Positions 15,304 through 22,538 of a stretch of 26,287 nt of DNA are shown here, in pieces. The DNA comes from CAZAPZ01 sp964487285. Lineage in GTDB: Bacteria; Campylobacterota_A; Desulfurellia; JAADFJ01. How positions within the stretch are numbered: the stretch's first letter is position 1; each line of letters opens with the position of its first letter. The stretch spans positions 1 through 26,287 of the forward strand of contig CAZAPZ010000009.1 of assembly GCA_964487285.1 (NCBI GenBank), in the 5' to 3' direction. The position numbers were made by a program, and so were the translations under genes. Below the pieces are notes generated by a model. The model was not told the DNA's origin. It made no database searches and saw only the letters and a program-made list of their open reading frames with translations.

Positions 15304-15307
15304 ATTG

Positions 15308-15456
15308 TGAGACCATTGCACAATAAGCATTTTCATGGCTTTATCATTGGTAAGGCAAACTTCTGTAGGATTAACCGGTTAGTCCATCAAATTTTAATTT
15401 CTAAATCTTGCTATTTATTTGGCTTCTGTGGAAGCGTTTACTGTGCAGTGGTCTCA
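15308..15456. mobile_element. MITE copy 2 between tRNA-Ala and cheW
   Basis: The ends are inverted repeats: TGAGACCATTGCACAATAAG at the left, and the reverse complement of TGAGACCACTGCACAGTAAA at the right. It is 149 bp long and matches copy 1 over both arms, including AACCGGTT and AAATTTTAATTT. It lacks the 106-bp centre of copy 1. It has no coding capacity of its own. Confidence 0.85.
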
Positions 15457-15459
15457 TTA

Positions 15460-15924
15460 TCAAATGCCCAAGGAAATTATCTCATCACTTCCTATGATTT
15501 CCTCTACATCCAATATCGTTATCATTCCTATTTTTGTGTTAGCAATCGCTTTTATAAAGGAAGCATTCGATATTTCTGCGGGAGATTGAAGGTCTTTTTC
15601 ACTTATTTTTATGAGATCCGAAACCGAGTCAACTACTAATCCGATGGATTTATCTTTGATGTCTAAAATTATTATGCATGTATCTCTGTCAAATTCTTTT
15701 TCATTCATTCCGAACTTTCTTCTTACGCCTACTACAGGAACAACCTCACCGCGCAAATTTATGACGCCTAATATATATGAAGCCGTATTCGGAATAGGTT
15801 TTATTTCTTGAACTCCGATAATTTCCTTTGTTTTGTCTATGGCAATACCAAAATTTTGATCATTGATAGAAAATATTATGTATTTACCTTCGGTTTGTGA
15901 CTTGCTTACTGTCGCATCTGCCAT
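15460..15924 (-). CDS. cheW: Chemotaxis coupling protein CheW
   Basis: CheW links chemoreceptors to the histidine kinase CheA in the membrane-attached array. The 154 residues cover one CheW domain: YIIFSINDQNFGIAIDKTKE, IPNTASYILGVINLRGEVVP, and LVVDSVSDLIKISEKDLQSP. The core INLRG block that contacts CheA and receptors is intact. The frame opens at 15936, but GGAGGT lies 5 bases before the ATG at 15924, so the shorter form is right. The gene stands alone without cheA or receptors nearby. Its stop codon is only 3 bases from the MITE right end, which sits between it and the tRNA. A -10-like TATAAT is at 15967-15962 on the minus strand. Confidence 0.95.
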   Translation of the reverse strand: MADATVSKSQTEGKYIIFSINDQNFGIAIDKTKEIIGVQEIKPIPNTASYILGVINLRGEVVPVVGVRRKFGMNEKEFDRDTCIIILDIKDKSIGLVVDSVSDLIKISEKDLQSPAEISNASFIKAIANTKIGMITILDVEEIIGSDEIISLGI

Positions 15925-16020
15925 TTTTACCTCCATATTTGAAAATAATCCAATCTTCGATATTATAATACACGTAAAGCGGCTAGTTGTCTATCCGAAA
16001 TTATACTAATAGGGGAAGAA

Positions 16021-17004
16021 ATGATAGTAGTTAATGAAAATTTTGGTGATATTTTACTTTTAAAGCAAATTTTTGCCTCCGAATATCCAAAGCTGTATCA
16101 GAAAGCTGTGTTTGCTAAAACTCGCGATGAATTGGAAAAATATATTAAAGAGGCATCCGTATATCTTACATTCACGGTTGAACAATCTATTATAGATAAA
16201 GCAAAACGGCTTAAATTGATACAGATACCTATTGTCGGCGTAAATCAGATATCAAAATCTATAAATACGCATGGAGCTGTTATCTGCAATGTTCATGGGA
16301 ACAGTTTGGCAACAGCTGAACACGCCATAGCGCTGATGCTTTCAGCTGCAAAAAATATTGTTGCAAACCATATTGAGTTAACGCACGGTATTTGGCATAA
16401 TCTTTTGACTGATAAAAGAAAAACTATTCAGATATCGGGCAAATCCGCCGGAATACTTGGTTTTGGAGCAATTGGAAAACATATTGCAAGATTATGCAAA
16501 TGTATGGGCATGAAGGTAAATGTGCTGAAGAGAACACCTGCAATAGCGGAAACTGTAAACTATGTCGATAAAATTTTTACAAACGACAACATTAACGGGC
16601 TAATTGAGATATCAGATTTTATAATTGTTGCGCTGCCTCTTACAAATAAAACACGGGCGATGATAGGCAAAGATGAACTGAATAGAATGAAAGGAAAAAT
16701 CATAGTTAATATAGCCAGAGGTCATATCATAGATGAGGAAGCACTTTTTTATGCTCTCAAAAACGATATTTTAAAGGGTGCAGGAATAGATGTGTGGTAC
16801 AATTATCCTACTGCTAATCACCAAATTTGCCTACCTTCCGACTTTCCTTTTTATCAATTAGAAAATGCGATCATCTCACCTCATTGCGCCGGTCTTACAG
16901 CTGAAGGAATGAGCGAATGCTATTGTCAGGCATTTGATAATATAAAAAACCTATATGGAGGTAAAGTTCTTCGGAATATCATTGATTTTGAGGAATGGTA
17001 TTGA
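16021..17004 (+). CDS. D-isomer-specific 2-hydroxyacid dehydrogenase family protein
   Basis: This NAD(P)-dependent oxidoreductase interconverts a 2-keto acid and a D-2-hydroxy acid; the substrate is unknown. The 327 residues show the Rossmann loop GFGAIG (147-152), the NIARGHIIDEEAL block with catalytic R233, and SPHCAG with catalytic H288. The position that holds the catalytic Glu in phosphoglycerate dehydrogenase (DVFPTEP) reads DVWYNYP, putting Tyr262 there. This implies an altered His-Glu relay. AGGGGA precedes the ATG. It is divergent from cheW and convergent with the EamA gene. Fold and cofactor are secure; the reaction is not. Confidence 0.85.
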   Translation: MIVVNENFGDILLLKQIFASEYPKLYQKAVFAKTRDELEKYIKEASVYLTFTVEQSIIDKAKRLKLIQIPIVGVNQISKSINTHGAVICNVHGNSLATAEHAIALMLSAAKNIVANHIELTHGIWHNLLTDKRKTIQISGKSAGILGFGAIGKHIARLCKCMGMKVNVLKRTPAIAETVNYVDKIFTNDNINGLIEISDFIIVALPLTNKTRAMIGKDELNRMKGKIIVNIARGHIIDEEALFYALKNDILKGAGIDVWYNYPTANHQICLPSDFPFYQLENAIISPHCAGLTAEGMSECYCQAFDNIKNLYGGKVLRNIIDFEEWY

Positions 17005-17072
17005 TAAAATTTAGAGAATAATAGAGAAGGGCGTAATTTTACATTTTAACAAAAGCAGCGACTTATATTTCT

Positions 17073-17981
17073 TTATTTATTTAATTGTTGACCGTTAAAT
17101 TCCGAACCCTTTTTATGCCGTCTTTCAAAAAATATTAGCGTTACAACACCTGCAATCATGAAAGCTCCTCCAAGAAGGTTGATGGAATTAAGGCGCTCGT
17201 TCAAAAAAAGTGCTGCAAGTGAAACGGTTAAAAGTGATTCGACATTCATAACCGTTGTTACTATGGAAATGGGAAGATATTTGAGTGCAAGGTATGAAAA
17301 CGATCTGCCAAGATATCCTCCCATTATTCCAGCTATGATTATGATAACAAACAGCTTTGCTGTGGGTATGTTGAAATCGGACCTTATCAAAACTATTGCT
17401 GTAAAAAAAATACCTATAAAGAAAGCTCGCCAGACATTAACAGCCAGCATATCAAGTGATACCGAAAATCTTCTGATTATGTAAGCTTGAGTTGCATTGC
17501 ATATTGCAAAGACAGCCATCCATAAAATGCCTATAAAATCGAATGTGCCGCCTTTGTAAACTACCATGCTGCTTCCTGATATTACTATAAAAAGGGCTAT
17601 CCATGAGATGCCTTTGAATCGTTCTTTTAAAAAAAGTACGCCAAGTGCTATGGCAAATACGGTTTGAAGCTTTGCCAAAAGTGATGTGGCTCCTGCTCCT
17701 ATGCGTCCTACTGATAAAAACAAGAAATATGAACCGATTATCGTTAATGCTGATACAATAAGAATAAGTCCGGCATTCGTTTTCAGCTCTCCTAATAGAT
17801 TGGTTTTTGTAAATAAAATTGACGAGAGTGCGCCAACTGCAAATGCAGATAGAAAGAACACGAGCATAAATGAATCGATGTTTACGCTTCCGATAGAGAG
17901 TTTTGTCATCAAGTACATAGAAGAGATAGATATGATAGTAAATGTTAGATAAAAATAGCCTTTTTTATAATTGGTAATCAT
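17073..17981 (-). CDS. EamA/DMT-family permease
   Basis: The 302-residue inner-membrane protein has about ten hydrophobic segments arranged as two EamA halves. The end of the first half carries ATSLLAKLQTVFAIALGVLFLKERFKGISW, shown here as ATSLLAKLQTVF and LFLKERF. The second half has the matching block STVVTTVMN-type region (ISIVTTVMNVESLLTVSLAA) and ALFLNERL. Such proteins export or import small metabolites, often amino acids, by drug/metabolite-type transport; the substrate here is unknown. The ATG lies 2 bases after the stop of a truncated wrbA on the same strand, so it probably uses the wrbA promoter region. Confidence 0.88.
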   Translation of the reverse strand: MITNYKKGYFYLTFTIISISSMYLMTKLSIGSVNIDSFMLVFFLSAFAVGALSSILFTKTNLLGELKTNAGLILIVSALTIIGSYFLFLSVGRIGAGATSLLAKLQTVFAIALGVLFLKERFKGISWIALFIVISGSSMVVYKGGTFDFIGILWMAVFAICNATQAYIIRRFSVSLDMLAVNVWRAFFIGIFFTAIVLIRSDFNIPTAKLFVIIIIAGIMGGYLGRSFSYLALKYLPISIVTTVMNVESLLTVSLAALFLNERLNSINLLGGAFMIAGVVTLIFFERRHKKGSEFNGQQLNK

Positions 17982-17983
17982 AC

Positions 17984-18130
17984 CTATAGCCTTAAACTAT
18001 CAGACAGAGTTTCAGGCACTCTTCTTACTATAGCTTCTACTCCGTTTACTAAACTTGCCCCCTCTGCTTGCGCTTGTGCCATTTTGTAAATATGACCATA
18101 CATTGAATAATAAACTATTAATAATTTCAT
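17984..18130 (-). pseudogene. wrbA: Truncated wrbA (NAD(P)H:quinone oxidoreductase, flavodoxin-like), N-terminal stump
   Basis: The first 45 or so codons match WrbA: MKLLIVYYSMYGHIYKMAQA, followed by a helix and IVRRVPETL. The FMN phosphate loop (YYSMYGHIY) is intact. The frame then stops after 48 codons, whereas complete WrbA proteins have about 200 residues. AGGGGGA precedes the ATG, so the stump may still be translated. The EamA gene begins 2 bases after the stop. A deletion that fused the wrbA 5' end to the permease gene is the simplest reading. Such a short product cannot be an active quinone reductase. Confidence 0.75.
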
Positions 18131-18284
18131 GATAATTTCCCCCTAATCTCTTTATAATGTGTAAGCCGCCTCGAAAACTACCATTTCCCAACCAGAAAAC
18201 AGCATTGAGTCTCAGGTTGTAACAACATGGGCAAATCATCAGTGATTTGTCCTCTATATAGCGGCTTCAATTGAAGCGTTTCCC

Positions 18285-18405
18285 CCGTTCGATATTTGCC
18301 AACCCTTGTCGGCATAGATCTTCCTACCGGTATTAGATTAATCTATAACATCTTTTAAATGGAGTGCATCATGAGTACCGGCCGTACTGATTTTTATCTT
18401 GCCGG
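18285..18405 (-). pseudogene. Probable IS5-type transposase remnant
   Basis: On the minus strand an interrupted frame reads KISTAGTHDALHLKDVID, a stop, then SNTGRKIYADKG. The THD...YADKG pattern resembles the DDE core of IS5-type transposases (VHDS ... YADKGY). Beyond this the frame decays and I can follow no family signal with confidence. AAGCCGC (about 18163) and GCGGCTT (about 18261) form an inverted repeat inside the remaining gap. The gap from 18131 to 18418 holds no intact gene. Confidence 0.4.
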
Positions 18406-18418
18406 TTATTTTGTATGA

Positions 18419-19687
18419 TTATGGCGAAAGATGCAGAATGTTTGGTATGACCGTTGCGATGCCGGGTATAAAGATCAAGACGGCAAGTGCCGCAATGGCG
18501 GCAAAAATAAAATATAGTGCGTATCCGGAAATATCTTCAACGCTGACTCCTGCAATTCTGGATGCTACAAAAAGATTGATCCCCATAGGAGGAGTAATCT
18601 GTCCAATTGCTAAATTAACAACCATTAATATCCCGAACCAGATAGGATTAAATCCGAACTGTCCCATTATCGGTATAAATATAGGTAAAAAAATATAGAA
18701 AATAGATATTGCGTCAAGAAACATTCCTGCAAACAGAAGCAGCACATTTATCATGGCGATCATTTCCAGATTTGAATGGATTGAGCTAATAAAAAAATGT
18801 GTAATGGCACCCATCGTGCCTACGGTTGAAGCAGCCCACGACATAATACCGGCAAATGCTACGATCATCATAATCATCGAACTGTTCAAAAGAGATTCTA
18901 CCAAAATATCATATAGAAGCTTCCATGTTAGGCTTCTATAAATAAAAGTGCCTACAAAGAGACCATAAACAACAGCAACTACAGCAGATTCGGTAGGAGT
19001 AAAAATACCTGCATATATTCCGCCCATTATGATAAACGGCGTAACTACAGCCCATAAAGCTCCTTTATGCGGATTTTTAATAGTACTGTCTTCTCGAATT
19101 TTCTCAGAAATCTTGAAGCGTTTTGATACTAAATAAGATGTTGCAATAAGAAACAGTCCAACTACAATACCCGGAATAATACCTGCGGCAAAAAGAGCGG
19201 CTACAGAAGTGTTTGTTATATCTCCATATATAATAAGCGCTATGCTCGGAGGAATAATAATGCCAAGCGAACCGCTTGCAGCAATCAAGGCAGCGGAAAA
19301 TGACTTAGGATAACCTGCTTTTTCCATTCCTGGAACAAAAATCGATGTAAGAGCTGCGGTATCGGCAGGTCCGGATCCTGAAACTGCAGCCCAGAACATT
19401 CCTGCAATAACGGCAATAATTGAAAGTGAACGCTGAATATATCTTCCTAATAAAGCTGCAAGACCTACAATCTTCTCAGCCATTCCGATCTTTTCCATAA
19501 TCTTTCCGGCAAGTATAAAAAATGGTATGGCAAGCAGCGGGAATTTTGCAATATCAGAATAAAAATTAGGTGAAAGCACACTTATCCCAAGATGATGAGT
19601 GATAATTATAAAAATACCGCTTACCCCTAAAGAAACCGCTACCGGAATACCTAATACAATAAAACAGAGAAACAGGATAAATATCAT
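18419..19687 (-). CDS. dctM: TRAP transporter large membrane subunit (DctM)
   Basis: This 422-residue inner-membrane protein is the sodium-coupled transport channel of a TRAP importer. It has about 12 hydrophobic segments. Family blocks are PLLAIPFFILAGKIMEKIG, AAVSGSGPADTAALTSI, ASGSLGIIIPPSIALIIYG, GIFTPTESAVVAVVYGLFVG and GQITPPMGINLFVASRIAG. Its ATG shares one base with the dctQ stop (TAATG), so the pair is translationally coupled. The order dctP-dctQ-dctM is standard. The downstream side opens onto IS debris. Confidence 0.95.
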   Translation of the reverse strand: MIFILFLCFIVLGIPVAVSLGVSGIFIIITHHLGISVLSPNFYSDIAKFPLLAIPFFILAGKIMEKIGMAEKIVGLAALLGRYIQRSLSIIAVIAGMFWAAVSGSGPADTAALTSIFVPGMEKAGYPKSFSAALIAASGSLGIIIPPSIALIIYGDITNTSVAALFAAGIIPGIVVGLFLIATSYLVSKRFKISEKIREDSTIKNPHKGALWAVVTPFIIMGGIYAGIFTPTESAVVAVVYGLFVGTFIYRSLTWKLLYDILVESLLNSSMIMMIVAFAGIMSWAASTVGTMGAITHFFISSIHSNLEMIAMINVLLLFAGMFLDAISIFYIFLPIFIPIMGQFGFNPIWFGILMVVNLAIGQITPPMGINLFVASRIAGVSVEDISGYALYFIFAAIAALAVLIFIPGIATVIPNILHLSP

Positions 19688-20175
19688 TAGTTACTATGAA
19701 ATGCAGATTGAATAATTCTGAAGATTATAAGCAGCGACAGAACGGGTATAAAAGCAATATAGATCCATTCAGGCAGATTGAGAGAGCTCGAGGTAATCTG
19801 CAGCTCTATCTCGTTAGAAAGCTGCCCTAAACTTTCATAAAAAAGTGTTGAAAACAGGGCTAAACTCAGAAAAACAGCAACAAACTCCAATAACTTTCTT
19901 AAAACAGGCGGCAATCTGTTTACCAAAAAAAGAATCCTGATATGAGTGTTTCTCTTAATTCCAGCCGAGATTCCTAAAAGTGTAATTATAACAAATGCGT
20001 TTGTTTCGAGTTCTTCGGTAAAAGCCAGAGGATAATGAATCAGATATCTTGCCAATACATTAAGAAAGGCAAGCAGCACCATCAAAAGCAGGATGACTGC
20101 ACCGCTTACCTCTTCTATATTATTTAAAAACCAAAGTGCCTTATCTTTCTTGCTTTGCAATATCTTTTTCAGCAC
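19687..20175 (-). CDS. dctQ: TRAP transporter small membrane subunit (DctQ)
   Basis: The 162-residue protein has four membrane segments and the DctQ pattern: EEVSGAVILLLMVLLAFLNV ahead of a YPLAFTEELETNAFV block, GIKRNTHIRI, and a final hydrophobic helix. It assists the DctM channel. The GTG start used here lies 35 bases inside dctP and almost touches the AAGGAG, which is too close for a normal start. A TTG about 15 bases later (ILQSKK region) is an alternative. The overlap indicates coupling with dctP. Confidence 0.88.
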   Translation of the reverse strand: MLKKILQSKKDKALWFLNNIEEVSGAVILLLMVLLAFLNVLARYLIHYPLAFTEELETNAFVIITLLGISAGIKRNTHIRILFLVNRLPPVLRKLLEFVAVFLSLALFSTLFYESLGQLSNEIELQITSSSLNLPEWIYIAFIPVLSLLIIFRIIQSAFHSN

Positions 20176-21157
20176 TCCTTACTATATTTTTTCCTACTAT
20201 TTTCGTCCATTTCAACATCACCGGAGCAGCCTTTTCTTTGAACAGCTTCCGTTCTGATTCAGTTAATACCGTTACCTTCATTCCCTTTGATTTTAGGTAG
20301 CTAAGCGCTTTTGTGCTTCCTTCAAGTCCGTTGCGAGCCCTTATTTTTTCCCAATCCATAACTTCTCTTGCAGTTCTTTTCAAAATTCGTTTATCTTTTT
20401 TGCTAAAGCTTTTCCAGTCAGCTCTGTTTATACCTAATATCAACGGATCAATCGCATAGTGCCAAATCGTTATATAAGGCTGGAAATTATAAACTTTATA
20501 AGGAATTATCACAGTATTAATGGGATTTTCTTCTCCATCCACGACCTTTTGGCGAAATGCAGGAACTGCATCAGCCCAGTTCATAGATACCGGATTTGCG
20601 CCAAGAGCTCTGAATATATCTATAAATATAGGGCTTCCAACGACCCTTATTTTCAGGTCTTTCAAATCGCTTGGAACTTTTATAGGCCGCTTGCTGTTTG
20701 TCAGTGCCCTAAATCCATTTTCTCCCCATCCTATTCCTACTACACCTTTTCTTTGCAATATCCTAAAAAGTTTTCTTCCGGTTTTACCGCCGGTTACAGC
20801 ATCAACTTCCTGATAGTTTTTGAAAAAGAACGGAAGGGAAAAGAGATTTAACGGTTTTATTACAGTTGACCAGTTAATAGTCGAGCCGAGCGCAAAATCA
20901 GCAACCCCCTCCCTTAGGAGTAAAAACTCATTTGTCTGATTTCCGGCAAAAAGCTGTCCTGCAAAATACGGTTTGATGTTTATTCTTCCATCGGTTCTCA
21001 CCCTGACCAGATTGGCAAATTTTGTTGCCGCTTCACCCCAAGGACCTTTTGGTCCCACAACAATGCTCATCTTGTACTGAGATTTGTATGCAAAAGCAGG
21101 CATTGCCAGCAGTATAACAGACATAATCACAAATATCCTCTTGCAAAAATTAATCAT
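20141..21157 (-). CDS. dctP: TRAP transporter periplasmic binding protein (DctP)
   Basis: The 338-residue protein starts with a Sec signal peptide (cleavage after AFA, residue 23) and has the DctP fold. Visible blocks are GRINIKPYFAGQLF, LREGVADFALGS, GENGFRALTN with R150, DLKIRVVGSP with R171, and DGEENPINTV. The Arg in the KIRV block normally binds the carboxylate of the ligand, so an organic acid is expected; which acid is unknown. Ribosome site AGGGGGG precedes the ATG. It is the first gene of a three-gene minus-strand operon with a good promoter upstream. Confidence 0.93.
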   Translation of the reverse strand: MINFCKRIFVIMSVILLAMPAFAYKSQYKMSIVVGPKGPWGEAATKFANLVRVRTDGRINIKPYFAGQLFAGNQTNEFLLLREGVADFALGSTINWSTVIKPLNLFSLPFFFKNYQEVDAVTGGKTGRKLFRILQRKGVVGIGWGENGFRALTNSKRPIKVPSDLKDLKIRVVGSPIFIDIFRALGANPVSMNWADAVPAFRQKVVDGEENPINTVIIPYKVYNFQPYITIWHYAIDPLILGINRADWKSFSKKDKRILKRTAREVMDWEKIRARNGLEGSTKALSYLKSKGMKVTVLTESERKLFKEKAAPVMLKWTKIVGKNIVRSAEKDIAKQER

Positions 21158-21189
21158 AATAACCCCCCCTATAAACTATATTTAATACT

Positions 21190-21217
21190 ATTCTATAACT
21201 CTGATTTGATTTGTCAA
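21190..21217 (-). promoter_or_regulatory. Promoter of the TRAP operon
   Basis: On the minus strand, a perfect TTGACA (21217-21212), 16 bases, then TAGAAT (21195-21190). The leader to the dctP ATG is about 30 bases. Confidence 0.7.
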
Positions 21218-21235
21218 ACCGATTTTGTGTCGGTT
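21217..21235. promoter_or_regulatory. Inverted repeat abutting the TRAP promoter
   Basis: AACCGA and TCGGTT pair around a 7-base spacer, touching the -35 box. On the plus strand it is followed by CATTTTTT, but no plus-strand gene ends here, so an operator is more likely than a terminator. Confidence 0.4.
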
Positions 21236-21307
21236 CATTTTTTATTAGTAGGCTGATCATTTGAAAAATTTTAATGTACGGTGAAAATACGGATCGACGA
21301 TATACTC

Positions 21308-21335
21308 TTTACAAATGTTTCCGAATGGTTATATT
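21308..21335 (+). promoter_or_regulatory. Promoter of asd
   Basis: TTTACA (21308-21313), 16 bases, then TATATT (21330-21335). Transcription would start near 21342, before the GAGG ribosome site at 21358-21361. This rules out translation starts further upstream in the open frame. Confidence 0.6.
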
Positions 21336-21369
21336 TAAAAGGATATCTATTTTAGTAGAGGTGATTTTG

Positions 21370-22380
21370 GTGAATAAAAATAATTATAACATTGCTGTTG
21401 TTGGAGCTACCGGAGCTGTAGGAACTGAGATGTTAAAAATTTTGAATGAGCGGAATTTTCCTATTAACGAGCTGAGACTCTTGGCATCAAGCAGGTCAGT
21501 CGGCAAAACAATCAATTATGCCGGCGAAAATTATACGGTGGAAGAATTAAAACATGACTCATTTAAGGATATTGACATAGCACTTTTCTCAGCAGGTGCA
21601 GCAAGATCCAAAGAGTTTGCTCCTTTTGCCGTCAAGTCAGGAGCAGTAGTAATTGATAATAGTTCATGTTATCGAATGGATAAAGATGTTCCGCTTGTTG
21701 TGCCCGAAGTTAATCCGTCTGATACATTTTCAGGTCATGGCATTATTGCAAATCCTAATTGCACAACAATTATCATGATTATGGCGTTAAAACCTCTTTA
21801 TGATTATTCAAGAATCAAGCGGATAATTGTATCAAGCTATCAGGCAGCTTCCGGAGCAGGCATGAAAGCAATGAACGAATTATCAAATCAGGCAAGATCG
21901 TGGGCAAAAGGCGATAAGATTGTAGTTGATAAATTTCCTTATCAGCTCTTGTTTAATGTTATTCCTCAGGTAGATAGATTCCTGCCGAACGGATATACGA
22001 AAGAGGAGATGAAGATGGTAAATGAGACGAGGAAAATGCTTCATGACAGTGATATAAAAATTTCTGCAACATGCGTAAGGGTGCCTATTTTCAGAGCTCA
22101 TGCAGAAGCTGTCACAATTGAGCTATCCGATGATATAACACCGCTAAAAGCAAAAGAATTGATAAGCGATTTTCCGGGTATTAATGTTGCCGATAATGAC
22201 AATGAAGCCAATTACCCGATGCCTCTCTTTATGAGCGGGAAAGACGATTGCGAAGTTGGTAGAATAAGAGAAGATATAAATGGAAAGAATTGGCTGTCGT
22301 TCTGGGTTGTTGGTGATCAATTGAGGAAAGGCGCAGCTTTAAATGCCGTTCAGATTGCAGAGCTCTTAATAAACAAATGA
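21370..22380 (+). CDS. asd: Aspartate-semialdehyde dehydrogenase
   Basis: This NADPH-dependent enzyme reduces aspartyl phosphate to aspartate semialdehyde, feeding lysine/diaminopimelate, threonine and methionine synthesis. The 336 residues match the family length. The nucleotide loop GATGAVG is at residues 12-18, the catalytic Cys is C131 in NPNCTT, and the catalytic His is H244 in RVPIFRAHAEAV. The frame is open from 21274, but the first 32 codons do not resemble the family and contain the promoter. GTG 21370 after GAGG is the start. It is not linked to other amino-acid synthesis genes here. Confidence 0.95.
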   Translation: MNKNNYNIAVVGATGAVGTEMLKILNERNFPINELRLLASSRSVGKTINYAGENYTVEELKHDSFKDIDIALFSAGAARSKEFAPFAVKSGAVVIDNSSCYRMDKDVPLVVPEVNPSDTFSGHGIIANPNCTTIIMIMALKPLYDYSRIKRIIVSSYQAASGAGMKAMNELSNQARSWAKGDKIVVDKFPYQLLFNVIPQVDRFLPNGYTKEEMKMVNETRKMLHDSDIKISATCVRVPIFRAHAEAVTIELSDDITPLKAKELISDFPGINVADNDNEANYPMPLFMSGKDDCEVGRIREDINGKNWLSFWVVGDQLRKGAALNAVQIAELLINK

Positions 22381-22456
22381 CACTTTCAGAGCCAATTTTA
22401 ATAAAGAATAATATAGAAAAGAAAAAATCGCTTCATATTTATTATACTGATAAAGG

Positions 22457-22509
22457 GCAGCGGAAACTTCATGATAAAAGCAGGTAATAATATCGATAAG
22501 TATCGCTGC
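22457..22509 (+). promoter_or_regulatory. Possible structured leader of the efflux genes
   Basis: GCAGCG (22457-22462) is complementary to CGCTGC (22504-22509), and CGATA/TATCG pair just inside the right arm. This lies between asd and the emrA-like gene, shortly before the GGGAG ribosome site. It could be a folded leader or a regulator site. A TATACT at 22443-22448 is a weak -10 candidate. Confidence 0.3.
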
Positions 22510-22538
22510 GATGCAGAAAATATTTGGGAGAAAAAATA

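Noticed and set aside
15307..15639. 110-codon plus-strand frame across MITE copy 2 and cheW
   Set aside because: Half is repeat sequence and half is antisense to cheW.
18012..18239. 75-codon minus-strand frame over the wrbA stump
   Set aside because: The other frame gives a clear WrbA N terminus with a ribosome site, so this frame is a shadow.
20459..20851. 130-codon plus-strand frame in dctP
   Set aside because: Antisense shadow of a well-supported binding-protein gene.
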